Positions 52,851 to 62,202 of a stretch of DNA of 64,000 bases are shown piece by piece. The translations under genes were made by a program, and so were the position numbers. The DNA is taken from positions 1-64,000 of the forward strand of contig JAVHXQ010000008.1 of NCBI GenBank assembly GCA_031119555.1, given 5' to 3'. Origin of the DNA: Candidatus Dactylopiibacterium sp. GTDB lineage: Bacteria > Pseudomonadota > Gammaproteobacteria > Burkholderiales > Rhodocyclaceae. The notes under the pieces were generated by a model. It saw only the letters and a list, made by a program, of their open reading frames with translations. It ran no database searches and was not told the DNA's origin. The stretch's first letter is position 1. The number at the start of each line of letters is the position of its first letter.

Positions 52851-53687
52851 TCAGTCGGAGGTCAGGAAGCTGTGCGCGGTGCCGCCCAGCGCGGCGTCGG
52901 CCGGCGTTTCGTCCTTGAGCGCCACGCCCGAGAGGCGGCGCCGGCGCGATTCGCGCAGCAGCGCGTCGAGGCGCCGCGCCGCGAGCGCGGGGGCGAAGCC
53001 CTCCGGGCGCACGTTGGAGATGCAGTTGCGGGCGGCGTCCGTCAGGCCCGCGCGCGGGGCATGCGTGAAGTACAGGCCGAGGCTGTCGGGCGACGACAGG
53101 CCGGGGCGTTCGCCGATCAGCACCAGCACGATGGCCGCCTCGAAGGCCGCCCCGATCTCGTCGCCGATGGCCACGCGCCCCTGCTCGACCAGCGCCACGG
53201 GGGCGATGCGCCAGCCCGCCTCGCGCAGTGCGGGCACGCAGTGCGCCAGCAGCGGGGCCGCCTGGCGTTCGATGGCGAAGGCGGAGAGCCCGTCCGCGAT
53301 CACGATGGCGAGGTCGTGGCGCACCGGCCGGCCATCGGCCAGCTGTTCGAGCGGCGCGGCGTTCAGCGCGGCGGCGTGGCCCGCGAGCCGCTCGCGCGAG
53401 GGCGCGTCGAGGCGCCGGCCCAGATCGGGGCGCTGCAGATAGACGCTCCGCGTGGCGGCCGCACTCGTCAGGCGCAGGCTCGTCAGGCCCAGATCATCCA
53501 GCGCCCGCGCCAGCGCGCCCCAGTCGGTTGTCGCATGCACGGCGTCGCGCGCGGCGGCGTGGGCGGCCTGAAAGGCGAGCTGGGCGTGGGTCGGCAGGCT
53601 CACGCCGGTGCGTCCCAGCGCGATGCGCGCGGCCGTGAAGCGGCGCAGGGTGACCCAGGGGTCCGGCGGCGTGCGCGCGGGCTTCAT
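52851..53687 (-). CDS. eutC: Ethanolamine ammonia-lyase small subunit
   Basis: 278 residues. Conserved parts are [20 protein letters not shown], the B12-facing [36 protein letters not shown] and [10 protein letters not shown]. With EutB it forms the adenosylcobalamin-dependent lyase that splits ethanolamine to acetaldehyde and ammonia. The start overlaps the eutB stop by four bases (ATGA). There are no microcompartment genes, so this is the short, non-compartment pathway. Confidence 0.95.
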   Translation of the reverse strand: MKPARTPPDPWVTLRRFTAARIALGRTGVSLPTHAQLAFQAAHAAARDAVHATTDWGALARALDDLGLTSLRLTSAAATRSVYLQRPDLGRRLDAPSRERLAGHAAALNAAPLEQLADGRPVRHDLAIVIADGLSAFAIERQAAPLLAHCVPALREAGWRIAPVALVEQGRVAIGDEIGAAFEAAIVLVLIGERPGLSSPDSLGLYFTHAPRAGLTDAARNCISNVRPEGFAPALAARRLDALLRESRRRRLSGVALKDETPADAALGGTAHSFLTSD

Positions 53688-55087
53688 GCCACGCGCCCCA
53701 GGGCCGGCCGGAACGGCGCGGGCAGGCCGTCGGCGAGCCGGAAGGCGCCGCCCTCGCGCGTGATGCCGCTCGCCGCCAGCCAGGCCTCGAACTCGGGCGC
53801 GGGGCGCAGGCCCAGCAGTTCGCGCAGGTAGAGCGCATCGTGGAAGGAGGTGGTCTGGTAGTTGAGCATCACGTCGTCGGCGCCGGGAATGCCCATCACG
53901 AAGTTGCAGCCCGCCGCCCCGAGCAGGGTGAGGAGGACGTCCATGTCGTCCTGGTCGGCCTCGGCGTGGTTGGTATAGCAGACGTCGCAGCCCATCGGCA
54001 GGCCCAGCAGCTTGGCGCAGAAGTGGTCTTCCAGGCCCGCGCGCAGGATCTGCTTGCCGTTGTAGAGATACTCGGGGCCGATGAAGCCGACCACGGTATT
54101 CACCAGCAGGGGCTTGAAATGACGTGCGACGGCGTAGGCGCGGGCTTCCAGCGTCTGCTGGTCGCAGCCATGGTGCGCGCCGGCCGACAGCGCACTGCCC
54201 TGGCCCGTCTCGAAATACATCACGTTGTCGCCGATGCCGTCCGCGAAGCGCGCGCCGCGCCGCAGCGACAGCGCCGCCTCGCGCGCCTCGGCCAGTGTGG
54301 ACAGCGCCACGCCGAAGCTGCGGTTGGTGGCTTCGGTGCCGCCGATGGACTGGAAGACGAGGTCCACCGGCGCGCCGCGCTCGATGGCCGCGAGCGTGTT
54401 GGTCACGTGGGTGAGCACGCAGGACTGGGTGGGGATGCCGTACTGCGTGATGATGGCGTCGAGCATGTCAAGCAGGCGCATCACCTGCGGCAGGTTGTCG
54501 GTGGCGGGATTGATGCCGATCACCGCGTCGCCGCTCGCGTAGAGCAGCCCGTCGAGCACGCTGGCGGCGATGCCGGCCGCGTCGTCGGTGGGGTGGTTGG
54601 GCTGCAGCCGCGTGGAGAGCCGTCCGGCCAGCCCCAGCGTGTTGCGCAGGCGCGTGACGACGCGGCATTTGCGCGCCGCCAGCACCAGATCCTGGTTGCG
54701 CATGAGCTTGCTCGTCGCGGCCACCATCTCGGGCGTCAGGCCGGGGGCGAGCGCGGCGAGCGTGGCGGCGTCCGCCGCGTCCGACAGCAGCCAGTCGCGC
54801 AGGCCGCCCACGGTGAGGTGGCTGACGCGGCTGAACGCGGCCGCGTCGTGCGTATCGACGATGAGCCGCGTGACCTCGTCGGCTTCGTAGGGCACCACCG
54901 CTTCGTCGAGGAAGTGACGCAGCGGGAGGTCGGCGAGCGCGAGCTGGGCGGCCACGCGTTCCTGCGCGCTGGCGGCCGCCACGCCCGCGAGCGTGTCGCC
55001 CGAGCGCGGCGGCGTCGCGCGCGCCAGCAGCGTCCGCAGATCCGCGAAGCGGTAGCGCTCGCCGCCCAGGGTGGCCCGGAACGTCAT
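53684..55087 (-). CDS. eutB: Ethanolamine ammonia-lyase large subunit
   Basis: 467 residues, near the usual 453-465. The TIM-barrel core holds [58 protein letters not shown] and [20 protein letters not shown], which form the substrate and radical site. It is the catalytic subunit. It begins seven bases after the eat stop and overlaps eutC, so eat-eutB-eutC is one operon. Confidence 0.96.
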   Translation of the reverse strand: MTFRATLGGERYRFADLRTLLARATPPRSGDTLAGVAAASAQERVAAQLALADLPLRHFLDEAVVPYEADEVTRLIVDTHDAAAFSRVSHLTVGGLRDWLLSDAADAATLAALAPGLTPEMVAATSKLMRNQDLVLAARKCRVVTRLRNTLGLAGRLSTRLQPNHPTDDAAGIAASVLDGLLYASGDAVIGINPATDNLPQVMRLLDMLDAIITQYGIPTQSCVLTHVTNTLAAIERGAPVDLVFQSIGGTEATNRSFGVALSTLAEAREAALSLRRGARFADGIGDNVMYFETGQGSALSAGAHHGCDQQTLEARAYAVARHFKPLLVNTVVGFIGPEYLYNGKQILRAGLEDHFCAKLLGLPMGCDVCYTNHAEADQDDMDVLLTLLGAAGCNFVMGIPGADDVMLNYQTTSFHDALYLRELLGLRPAPEFEAWLAASGITREGGAFRLADGLPAPFRPALGRVA

Positions 55088-55094
55088 GCGCGCC

Positions 55095-56468
55095 TCAGGA
55101 CTCGCCCACCGCCGCGACCACGTCCGCCTCCGGCTTGCCCAGGCGCTGGAAGGCCACGTAGCCGAGCACCAGGATCGCCGCGAAGAGGCAGGCCAGCAAC
55201 GGGTTGAACCAGGTCATGGTGACCAGGCAGATCACCGCCGAGACCAGCGCGAAGCCCGGGAACCACGGGAAGCAGGGCGCGCGGAAGCTGCGCGCCAGCT
55301 CCGGCTGGGTGCGCCGCAGGCGGAACAGCGCGGCCATGCTCAGGATGTACATCACGATCGCGCCGAAGACCGCCATCGTGACGATGTTGGCGGTCAGCGT
55401 CTGGCCGCCGAAGCTCACCAGCTCGTCGCTGAAGATGGCCGCGATGCCGACCACGCCGCCCGCCAGGATGGCGCGGTGAGGCGTGCCGAAGCGCGGATGC
55501 ACGGCGGCCAGGAAGCGCGGCAGGTAACCGGCGCGGGCCAGCGCGAAGATCTGCCGCGAGTACCCCAGGATGATGCCGTGGAAGGACGCGATCAGCCCGA
55601 ACAGGCCCAGCCAGACCAGCATGTGCAGCCAGCCGCTGGATTCGCCGACGATGGTCTTCATGGCCTGCGGCAGCGGGTCGTTGATGTTGGCGAGCTGGCG
55701 CCAGTCGCCCACGCCGCCCGCGAACACCATCACGCCCAGGGCCAGCACCACGAGGGTGAGGATGCCCGCGATGTAGGCGACCGGAATCGAGCGGCGCGGG
55801 TTGCGCGCCTCTTCGGCGGCCATCGCGACGCCTTCGATGGCGAGGAAGAACCAGATCGCGAACGGGATCGCCGCGAAGATGCCGTGCAGCGTGCCCAGAC
55901 TGAAGCTCTGCTGGCCCGCCCAGCCGTGGGCGACGAAGTTCGTGAGCGAGAAGCCCGGCGCCACCACGCCCATGAACACCAGCAGCTCCACGATGGCCAG
56001 CAGCGTCACGAGCAGCTCGAAGGTGGCCGCGATCTGCACGCCCACGATGTTGAGCGTCATGAAGATCAGGTAGGCGCCCATCGCGGTGGTTTTCGGGTTC
56101 AGCTCCGGAAACTGGACGTTGAGGTAGGCGCCGATCGCGAGTGCGATGGCGGGCGGCGCGAACACGAACTCGATCAGTGTCGCGGCCCCCGCGAGATAAC
56201 CGCCGACCGGCCCGAAGGCGCGCCGGCTGTACTCGAACGGCCCGCCCGCGTGGGGGATGGAAGTCGTCAGTTCGGTGAAGCTGAAGATGAAGGTCGTGTA
56301 CATCGCGGCCACGAACAGCGCCGTGACGAGAAAGCCCAGCGTGCCCGCCGAGGCCCAGCCGTAGCTCCAGCCGAAGTACTCGCCCGAGATGACGAGACCC
56401 ACTGCGATGCCCCAGAGCTGCAGCGTGCTCAGGGTCGGCTTGAGCGCCGAGGAAGGAGAGATGCTCAT
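55095..56468 (-). CDS. eat: Ethanolamine permease (APC superfamily)
   Basis: 457 residues with twelve membrane spans. LWGIAVGLVISGEYFGWSYGW and AGGPFEYSRRAFGPVGGYLAGAATLIEFVFAPPAIA are characteristic of the ethanolamine permease subgroup (TIGR00908), and the operon context with eutBC agrees. It takes ethanolamine across the inner membrane. The ATG at 56468 has GGGA about nine bases upstream. The frame continues upstream, but that part belongs to the divergent control region. Confidence 0.9.
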   Translation of the reverse strand: MSISPSSALKPTLSTLQLWGIAVGLVISGEYFGWSYGWASAGTLGFLVTALFVAAMYTTFIFSFTELTTSIPHAGGPFEYSRRAFGPVGGYLAGAATLIEFVFAPPAIALAIGAYLNVQFPELNPKTTAMGAYLIFMTLNIVGVQIAATFELLVTLLAIVELLVFMGVVAPGFSLTNFVAHGWAGQQSFSLGTLHGIFAAIPFAIWFFLAIEGVAMAAEEARNPRRSIPVAYIAGILTLVVLALGVMVFAGGVGDWRQLANINDPLPQAMKTIVGESSGWLHMLVWLGLFGLIASFHGIILGYSRQIFALARAGYLPRFLAAVHPRFGTPHRAILAGGVVGIAAIFSDELVSFGGQTLTANIVTMAVFGAIVMYILSMAALFRLRRTQPELARSFRAPCFPWFPGFALVSAVICLVTMTWFNPLLACLFAAILVLGYVAFQRLGKPEADVVAAVGES

Positions 56469-56512
56469 GGAAGGATTCCCTGTGATGCGTCGTCCGGATG
56501 CCGGCCAGGCGA

Positions 56513-56528
56513 TGGCACGGCGGTTGCA
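56513..56528 (+). promoter_or_regulatory. Consensus sigma54 promoter reading toward eutR
   Basis: TGGCACG-GCGG-TTGCA matches the sigma54 consensus TGGCACG-N4-TTGCW at every position. The inferred start is near 56540, about 80 bases before the eutR GTG at 56620. The opposite strand does not read as a sigma54 element, so the eat-eutBC operon must use another promoter. No clear NtrC-type palindrome is visible nearby. Confidence 0.75.
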
Positions 56529-56619
56529 TGGAAAGGCGCGGAGCCTCTCCGTCGCGATCAGGTTAGTGAGCCGGGCGGGGCGGGCGTTATCGAAAATCGG
56601 CAAACCTCCGGAGACCCCT

Positions 56620-57645
56620 GTGGGCAGCGAAGCCGCGACATCCGACGCCCCGGCGCCGGGCCCGATGTATCGTCTGCGCAGCACCCGCGCGCTGGACGTG
56701 GACGCCCATGCCGCAAGCCTTTCGGGCTGGGAGCAGCGCTACGACCAGCTCAGCGCCGGGCGCTTCTGCGGCGGCCTGACCGAGTTCTGGACGGCGCACG
56801 GGCAGGTCTTCCTGGAACAGGCCGGGCGCGCCGTGCGCCAGAGCTGCCGCGTGTGGCCCGACGCGCTCTGGTTCGGGATTCCCGTGCGCCACGACGGCAC
56901 GCGCATGGATGGCCGCGAGCTGCCCGCCGGCGCCATCCTGGTGCGCCCGGCCGACGCCGGCTTCGAACTCGTCACGCCGGACGGCCACGAAATCTTCGGC
57001 GTGGTCGTGCGCCAGCAGGCGCTGGCCGCGCATTGCGCACGCCTGGGGCTGGACATCGACTGGCCGCGCCTGCAGCACGCCGGCTGGCTGCAGGTGGGCG
57101 AGGCCGCGCGCGAGCGCGCGGTGGCCAGCCTGCGGGGGCTGTTCATGGCCCTCCCGGGGCAGGCCGTGCAGGCCGGGCTGGCGTTGCATGCCGAGGCGCG
57201 GCGCGAGATCGAGGAGACCCTCCTCGGCCTGCTGCTGCCCTTCGTGGTCTGCGCCGAGCCCGCGCCCGGGCGCTGTGCCGGGCAGGCGCGGCGGCGGCGG
57301 ACGGTGGCGCAGATCCTCGACCATGCGCGCGGCCATCCGGACTGGGTGCCCGCGGTGCCCGAGCTGTGCGAGCGCTTCCATCTTTGCCGGCGCAGCCTGC
57401 AGTACGCCTTCGAGGAAAACCTCGGCGTGAGCCCCGCCGTCTATCTGCGCGCGATGCGTCTCAACGGCGCCCGCCGGGCGCTGCGCGAAGGTGCCGCGAG
57501 CGTGCAGGATGCCGCCGCCGCGTGGGGCTTCTGGAATCTCAGCCAGTTCTCGGCCGACTACCGGCATTTCTTCGGCGAGCGCCCGTCCGACACCCTGCGC
57601 GATGCCGCCGGCATCAGCCTGCGCTATCCGCGCCGCCACGCCTGA
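56620..57645 (+). CDS. eutR: AraC-family regulator of ethanolamine use
   Basis: 341 residues. The C-terminal helix-turn-helix pair begins at about 235 (VPAVPELCERFHLCRRSLQYAFEENLGVSPAVYLRAMRLNGARRAL) and ends with FWNLSQFSADYRHFFGERPSDTLR. The N-terminal effector region resembles EutR. I choose the GTG at 56620 because GGAG sits six bases upstream; the ATG at 56665 has no such site. EutR senses ethanolamine with B12 and activates eut genes. It is divergent from eat-eutBC and downstream of a consensus sigma54 element. Confidence 0.85.
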   Translation: MGSEAATSDAPAPGPMYRLRSTRALDVDAHAASLSGWEQRYDQLSAGRFCGGLTEFWTAHGQVFLEQAGRAVRQSCRVWPDALWFGIPVRHDGTRMDGRELPAGAILVRPADAGFELVTPDGHEIFGVVVRQQALAAHCARLGLDIDWPRLQHAGWLQVGEAARERAVASLRGLFMALPGQAVQAGLALHAEARREIEETLLGLLLPFVVCAEPAPGRCAGQARRRRTVAQILDHARGHPDWVPAVPELCERFHLCRRSLQYAFEENLGVSPAVYLRAMRLNGARRALREGAASVQDAAAAWGFWNLSQFSADYRHFFGERPSDTLRDAAGISLRYPRRHA

Positions 57646-57892
57646 GCCACCCTTGCCGCCATCGCGCGGCGCCTCCGGCGGGTCTGTCACGAAGTGTGGC
57701 GGCGGCCGGCGCCACGCCCGCCGCGCGCTTACCGCACGGGGCCGTGCAGGGGCTTGTCGGGCAAGGGTTGCGCGGCCGCGCGGCGGGTCTCGTGGGGGGC
57801 GTCGCGGACACAGTCTGCAACACGGCGTGGTCCGGCGGCGGTGCTAAGGTGCGCCCCCCGTCGCCCGAACGACACCCTGACCCCTGGCCACC

Positions 57893-58936
57893 ATGCAGAT
57901 CCGGATTCCCCTCCTCGCCACTTCCCTCATCGCCCTGGGCAGCCTCGCCGCGCCTTGCGCCCAGGCCGCGCCCGCCACCGCCTGGTATGTCGCCCCGGCC
58001 GTCACCTGGGCATATCCGGCCGACCACTTCCATTCGCCCGCCAACGGCCACGGCCTCACGCTGCGCGTGGGCAAGCCGCTGTCGGAATCGTGGGACGTGC
58101 AGCTGGGCACGAGCTGGAGCCGCGCCCACGACGCACAAGGCGCGGTGCGCCAGAACACCCTGGGCGCCGATGCGCTGTACCTGTTCTCGCGCGGCACGCT
58201 GCGGCCCTTCCTGCTCGCCGGCGCGGGGGCCGGATACACCCGCTTCCAGACCGACGGCGACCGCCACGCGGGGACTTCGCCCTACGTCAATGCCGGCGTG
58301 GGCCTTCAGTATCAGCTCACCGAGAGCCTGGGCCTGCAAGCCGACTACCGTCTCGTGCACGCCTACGTGAAGCCGCGCGACTTCGGCTTTTCACGCGCCA
58401 ACACCAAGATGCTGAACGTGGGCGTGATCTGGTCCTTCGGCAAGCCCGCCGCACCCGCGCCGGCCCCGCTCGAGGCCGCGCCGGCTCCGGTGACCGAGGC
58501 GCCCGCGCCCGCGCCGGTCGCCGCGTCCGCCCCGGCGCCGGCCGCCGAACCGCGCTTCGAAACGCAGACGCTTTCGGCCCAGGAGCTGTTCGGCTTCGGC
58601 AGCGCCGCGCTGCAGCCCGATCAGCCCCGGCTCGACGAGATCGCCGCCGCGCTGCGCGAGGACGCGCATGGCGTCGCCGTGAACGTGCTGGGCTATGCCG
58701 ACCGCCTCGGCTCCGACGCCTACAACCGCAAGCTCTCGCAGGCGCGCGCCGACGCCGTGAAGGCCCATCTCGTGAAGCGGGGCGTGGCCGAAGCGCGCAT
58801 CACCGCGCTGGGCAAGGGCCGCGCCGATCCGGTCGTGAGCTGCGACCAGAAGGCGCGCGCCGCCCTCATCAAGTGCCTGGAGCCGAACCGCCGCGTGGTG
58901 ATCGAGCCGGTAGTCGTCACGCGCCGCGTGAACTGA
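57893..58936 (+). CDS. OmpA-family outer membrane protein, first of a tandem pair
   Basis: 347 residues: signal peptide cut near residue 23 (AQA|AP), an eight-strand barrel of the OmpW/OmpA-beta type (about 25-180), an Ala/Pro linker (about 183-215), and an OmpA-like peptidoglycan-binding domain (about 225-340). The last contains GYADRLGSDAYN and SQARADAV with the Asp and Arg that bind the wall peptide. The barrel is close to that of the next gene (LGKPLSESWD, RQNTLGADALYLFSR, GFSRANTK). The two are likely a tandem duplication. No adjacent terminator separates them. Confidence 0.87.
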   Translation: MQIRIPLLATSLIALGSLAAPCAQAAPATAWYVAPAVTWAYPADHFHSPANGHGLTLRVGKPLSESWDVQLGTSWSRAHDAQGAVRQNTLGADALYLFSRGTLRPFLLAGAGAGYTRFQTDGDRHAGTSPYVNAGVGLQYQLTESLGLQADYRLVHAYVKPRDFGFSRANTKMLNVGVIWSFGKPAAPAPAPLEAAPAPVTEAPAPAPVAASAPAPAAEPRFETQTLSAQELFGFGSAALQPDQPRLDEIAAALREDAHGVAVNVLGYADRLGSDAYNRKLSQARADAVKAHLVKRGVAEARITALGKGRADPVVSCDQKARAALIKCLEPNRRVVIEPVVVTRRVN

Positions 58937-59156
58937 GCGGCGGCCCGTTCGCGGCGGGCACGCCACGGCGCCAGGACCCGTCCGCGGACGGGCGGGCGCG
59001 GCGTGCCCCCGGGAAGTTGTCCTACAACTGAAGCGCTTGCCGGCTGATCCGGAGCGTCGGCGCCCGCGCGTACATTCTGGCAACCGGGCGAATCGATCTG
59101 CGAGTTGTCGGACGGCTTCGTCTCCCCCCAGCTCCCCACCATCATAAGAGGTCATC

Positions 59157-60212
59157 ATGCATACCCAGCACATCAGCAGCCGCGTTCTGGCGGCATCGAT
59201 CATCGCACTGGGCGCCCTGGCCGGCGGTCACGCCCAGGCCCAGAGCGGCGCCGGTTTCAACCCCTCCTGGTACATCGCGCCGGGCGGTCACTACTTCGAT
59301 CCGGACGACAGCTTCAACCAGCCCGAGAACGGCGGCGGCGCACAGCTGCGCCTGGGCAAGCCGCTGTCGGAATCGTGGGATCTGCAGCTGGGCACGACCT
59401 ACTCGCGCGCCTGGGACGGGGCCGGCAGCTACCGCCAGAACACGCTGGGCGTGGATGCCCTGTATTTCTTCTCGCGCAGCAAGCTGCGCCCCTTCGTGCT
59501 CGTCGGCGGCGGTGCGCAATATGACCGCGCGGTGCGCGACGGCGTGCGCGAGAGCGGTACCTCGCCCTACGTGAACGTGGGCGCGGGCGTGCAGTACTTC
59601 TTCACCGAGCAGCTCGGCCTGCAGGCCGACTACCGCTACGCCCACGCCTACGTGGAGCCGCGCGACTACGGGTTCAGCCGCGCCAACACGCGCCTGGCGA
59701 GCCTGGGCATCGTGTACGTGTTCGACAAGCCCGCCGCCGCGCCCACGCCGGTGGCCGCCGTCGAGCCGCCGCCGCCCGCGCCGGTGGCTCCGCCGCCTGC
59801 TCCCGCGCCGCAGCCCGCACCCGCGCCGCGCACCGAGCGCATCACGTTGTCGGCGACCGAGCTTTTCGATTTCGACAGCGCCCGCCTGCGCGGCGCGCAA
59901 CCGCGTCTGGACGAGATCGCCAACGCGCTGCGCAGCGACACCCAGGGTGGCCAGATCGACATCACGGGTTACACCGACCGCCTCGGCGCCGAGGCCTACA
60001 ACCTGCGCCTGTCGCAGCAGCGCGCCGATGCCGTCAAGGGCTACCTCGTGGCGCAGGGTGTTCCCGCCAGCCGGCTCAACGCCGTGGGCCGGGGCGAGGC
60101 CAATCCGGTCGTGACCTGCAACGACCGCAACCGTGCCGCGCTCATCAAGTGCCTGGAGCCCAACCGCCGCGTCGAGGTGGAAGAGATCGTCATCACGCGC
60201 ACCGCGCCGTAA
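59157..60212 (+). CDS. OmpA-family outer membrane protein, second of a tandem pair
   Basis: 351 residues with the same layout: signal peptide cut near AQA, barrel (about 25-190), Pro/Ala linker (APTPVAAVEPPPPAPVAPPP, about 195-230), and a peptidoglycan-binding domain with LFDFDSARLRG and GYTDRLGAEAYNLRLSQQRADAV, closer to consensus than its neighbour. It begins 220 bases after the first copy, with a separate leader. A terminator follows. Confidence 0.88.
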   Translation: MHTQHISSRVLAASIIALGALAGGHAQAQSGAGFNPSWYIAPGGHYFDPDDSFNQPENGGGAQLRLGKPLSESWDLQLGTTYSRAWDGAGSYRQNTLGVDALYFFSRSKLRPFVLVGGGAQYDRAVRDGVRESGTSPYVNVGAGVQYFFTEQLGLQADYRYAHAYVEPRDYGFSRANTRLASLGIVYVFDKPAAAPTPVAAVEPPPPAPVAPPPAPAPQPAPAPRTERITLSATELFDFDSARLRGAQPRLDEIANALRSDTQGGQIDITGYTDRLGAEAYNLRLSQQRADAVKGYLVAQGVPASRLNAVGRGEANPVVTCNDRNRAALIKCLEPNRRVEVEEIVITRTAP

Positions 60213-60230
60213 GGCTGGCGCACGCATGCG

Positions 60231-60256
60231 AGGGCCGGCCGTGTGCCGGCCCTTTG
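60231..60256 (+). terminator. Terminator-like hairpin after the OmpA pair
   Basis: AGGGCCGGC pairs with GCCGGCCCT over nine bases with a CGTGT loop. Only three T residues follow, so its efficiency is uncertain, but position and stem favour a terminator. Confidence 0.65.
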
Positions 60257-60267
60257 CGTTGACGGCC

Positions 60268-61242
60268 TCAGCGGCCGAGGATGCGATCGATCACGGCGTC
60301 GGTGCGCGCGGCGGTCTCGCCCGTCGACAGGGGCGTCGCGCGTCCGTGCAGGCAATCGACGACGTTCTGGATCAGGGGCTGCTGCACGTGCACCGGGTTG
60401 GGGATCGCGTACTGCTCGTGTCCCTCGGCCGTGAACAGTTCGACGGGCGTCTCGTCGAAGGTGGCGAACACGAGGCGGCCCCGCTCGCCGACGATCTCGC
60501 AGCGGTCGAGCCGGTCGGGCGAGGCGAAGCACCAGCTTGCCGTCGCGATCACGCCCGAGGCAAAGCGCAGGCTGGCGCAGACGGTGTCCTCCACGCGTGC
60601 CTGGGCGTGGCTGGCGCGCGCGAAACCGTGCGCATCGGTCACCGGGCCGAACAGATCGTCGAGGAAGTCGAGCTGGTGCGAGCCCATGTCCACGAAGCGG
60701 CCGCCGCCCGCCATGGCCGGGTCCACCCGCCAGGGCTGGCTGGCGGGGTCGAGGTCTTCGGCCGGCATGGGTTGCCGCAGCACGAGGTGGGCGAAACGCA
60801 CGGCCCCGATCGCGCCGCCCTGCACGAGTTCGCGGATCTTCGCGAAACGCGGCATCGCGCGCCGGTAGTACGCCACGAAGAGCGGCACGCCGCGCGCCGC
60901 GAAGGCCTGCACGATGGCCTGGCTTTCGGCATGGTTGAGCGCCATCGGCTTTTCGAGATAGCACGGTTTGCCGGCCGCCGCGCAGAGCAGGGCGAGCGGC
61001 TTGTGTGCGGCCGGCGGCGTGGCGACGTACACGGCATCGACCTCGGGGTCCGCGATCAGGGCCTCGGCATCGTCGTACCAGCGCGGCACGCCGTGGCGGC
61101 GGGCGTAGTCGGCGGCAAGCTCGCGGTTGCGCCGCATCACGGCCACGAGCTGGGAGCCCTCGGCCTTGCGAAAGCCCGGGCCGCTCTTTACTTCCGTCAC
61201 TTCACCGCAGCCGAGGATGCCCCAGCGGATGTCCTTCGTCAT
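60268..61242 (-). CDS. Gfo/Idh/MocA-family oxidoreductase
   Basis: 324 residues. The NAD(P)-binding Rossmann domain begins with WGILGCGEVTEVK and ends with the family's E-K-P motif (YLEKPMALN). The C-terminal domain holds the GGGRFVDMGSHQLDFLDDLFG active-site His. It acts on a sugar, inositol or similar polyol that cannot be named. The ATG at 61242 has a GGGGGA seven bases upstream; earlier residues (MDPPMAPCAG) do not match the family. It stands alone. Confidence 0.88.
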   Translation of the reverse strand: MTKDIRWGILGCGEVTEVKSGPGFRKAEGSQLVAVMRRNRELAADYARRHGVPRWYDDAEALIADPEVDAVYVATPPAAHKPLALLCAAAGKPCYLEKPMALNHAESQAIVQAFAARGVPLFVAYYRRAMPRFAKIRELVQGGAIGAVRFAHLVLRQPMPAEDLDPASQPWRVDPAMAGGGRFVDMGSHQLDFLDDLFGPVTDAHGFARASHAQARVEDTVCASLRFASGVIATASWCFASPDRLDRCEIVGERGRLVFATFDETPVELFTAEGHEQYAIPNPVHVQQPLIQNVVDCLHGRATPLSTGETAARTDAVIDRILGR

Positions 61243-61365
61243 GTCTTTCCCCCAGAAGCGCACGGCCCCCGCGCAGGGGGCCATGGGTGGGTCCATCCCA
61301 CGTAGCCAGAAACCCGCATCGTGCCACGCCAGGCGGCATGAGGGGAAACGCGTGCGCGGCGGGTC

Positions 61366-61716
61366 TCAGGGATGCGCGGCGGCGTGGCGGCGCGGATACG
61401 CCGTGGCTTCCAGCGTGGTCGTATGGACGGTGCCGACCAGGCCGTAGCGCCACGATTCGGTGACCTTCACGTTGCCGAGCAGGCGGTCGCCGGCCTGGGC
61501 GCGCAGGTCTTCCATCGCGCGCGCCTGGCGGGCGTTGATGGCGATGGGAATGAAGAGCAGCAGCTGGAAGCCCGAGGCCGATGCCTGCAGCACCTCGCCA
61601 CGGTGGGTGTCGATGTCGTCGAGACGGGTTACGTCGCCGAGCTTCACGACGGGGCCCGCGCAGGCGGCGAGCAGGGCGGCCGCGAGGGCGGCGGCAAGCA
61701 GGCGCGGTGGCTTCAT
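61366..61716 (-). CDS. Small lipoprotein A of a look-alike pair
   Basis: 116 residues. The lipobox LLAA-C follows MKPPRLLAAALAAALLAAC (Cys19). The mature part has a hydrophobic strand LLLFIPIAINARQARAMEDL, then GNVKVTESWRYGLVGTVHTTTLEATAYP. GGGAG is eight bases before the ATG at 61716, which overlaps the previous stop by one base (TGATG). The pattern resembles TRL/RcsF/YbjQ-like small lipoproteins, but no function is known. Confidence 0.68.
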   Translation of the reverse strand: MKPPRLLAAALAAALLAACAGPVVKLGDVTRLDDIDTHRGEVLQASASGFQLLLFIPIAINARQARAMEDLRAQAGDRLLGNVKVTESWRYGLVGTVHTTTLEATAYPRRHAAAHP

Positions 61717-62066
61717 CACGGAATCTCCCTGATCGCTTCGGCGGTGAGCGTGGTGCAGCGCGTCGTGGCGAGCACGACCCAGGCCCATTCGTCCTGGATC
61801 GTCACGTTGATGAGGCCGGTGGCGCCGGGGCGGCTGGCGAGCGCTTCGGCCCGGGCGCGCTCGACGCGGCTGTTCAGGCCCATCGGGATCGCGTAGTAGG
61901 CGGTGGCGAGCAGGCCCAGCGCGCCGCAGGCGCGGCCTTCGACGGGGCCCAGGCGCTCGTAGCGGGCGGGCGGCGTCGGGGCCACCAGGACGGGTGCCGA
62001 GCTGCAGGCCTGCAGCCCCAGCAGGACGGGCAACGCAAGCCGCGTGGCCGCGTGAGGGAAACGCAT
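61716..62066 (-). CDS. Small lipoprotein B of a look-alike pair
   Basis: 116 residues. The lipobox GLQA-C follows a short signal (MRFPHAATRLALPVLLGLQAC, Cys21). The mature part begins YERLGPVEGRACG and continues AIPMGLNSRVERARAEAL and GLINVTIQDEWAWVVLATTRCTTLTAEAI, parallel to protein A in order and spacing. GAGG is about eight bases before the ATG at 62066. Its two mature cysteines might pair. Function unknown. Confidence 0.66.
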   Translation of the reverse strand: MRFPHAATRLALPVLLGLQACSSAPVLVAPTPPARYERLGPVEGRACGALGLLATAYYAIPMGLNSRVERARAEALASRPGATGLINVTIQDEWAWVVLATTRCTTLTAEAIREIP

Positions 62067-62202
62067 CGGGATGTCCTCGGGGGGGGGAGCCGCGATGAGA
62101 CCGCAGCACCGGCGCGGCGGGCAAGACCCCGCCACGCGAAGGGCCATGGCCGCGCGCGCGGCGTAGGCATGTTCGCCACACGCCGCGCCCGCGCGGGGCG
62201 CC

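Noticed and set aside
55071-58370. A plus-strand open frame of 1,099 codons opposite eat and through eutR
   Set aside because: High GC removes stop codons in antisense frames. The composition is Arg/Ala/Gly/His-rich without motifs, while eat, eutR and the OmpA-like gene explain the same bases.
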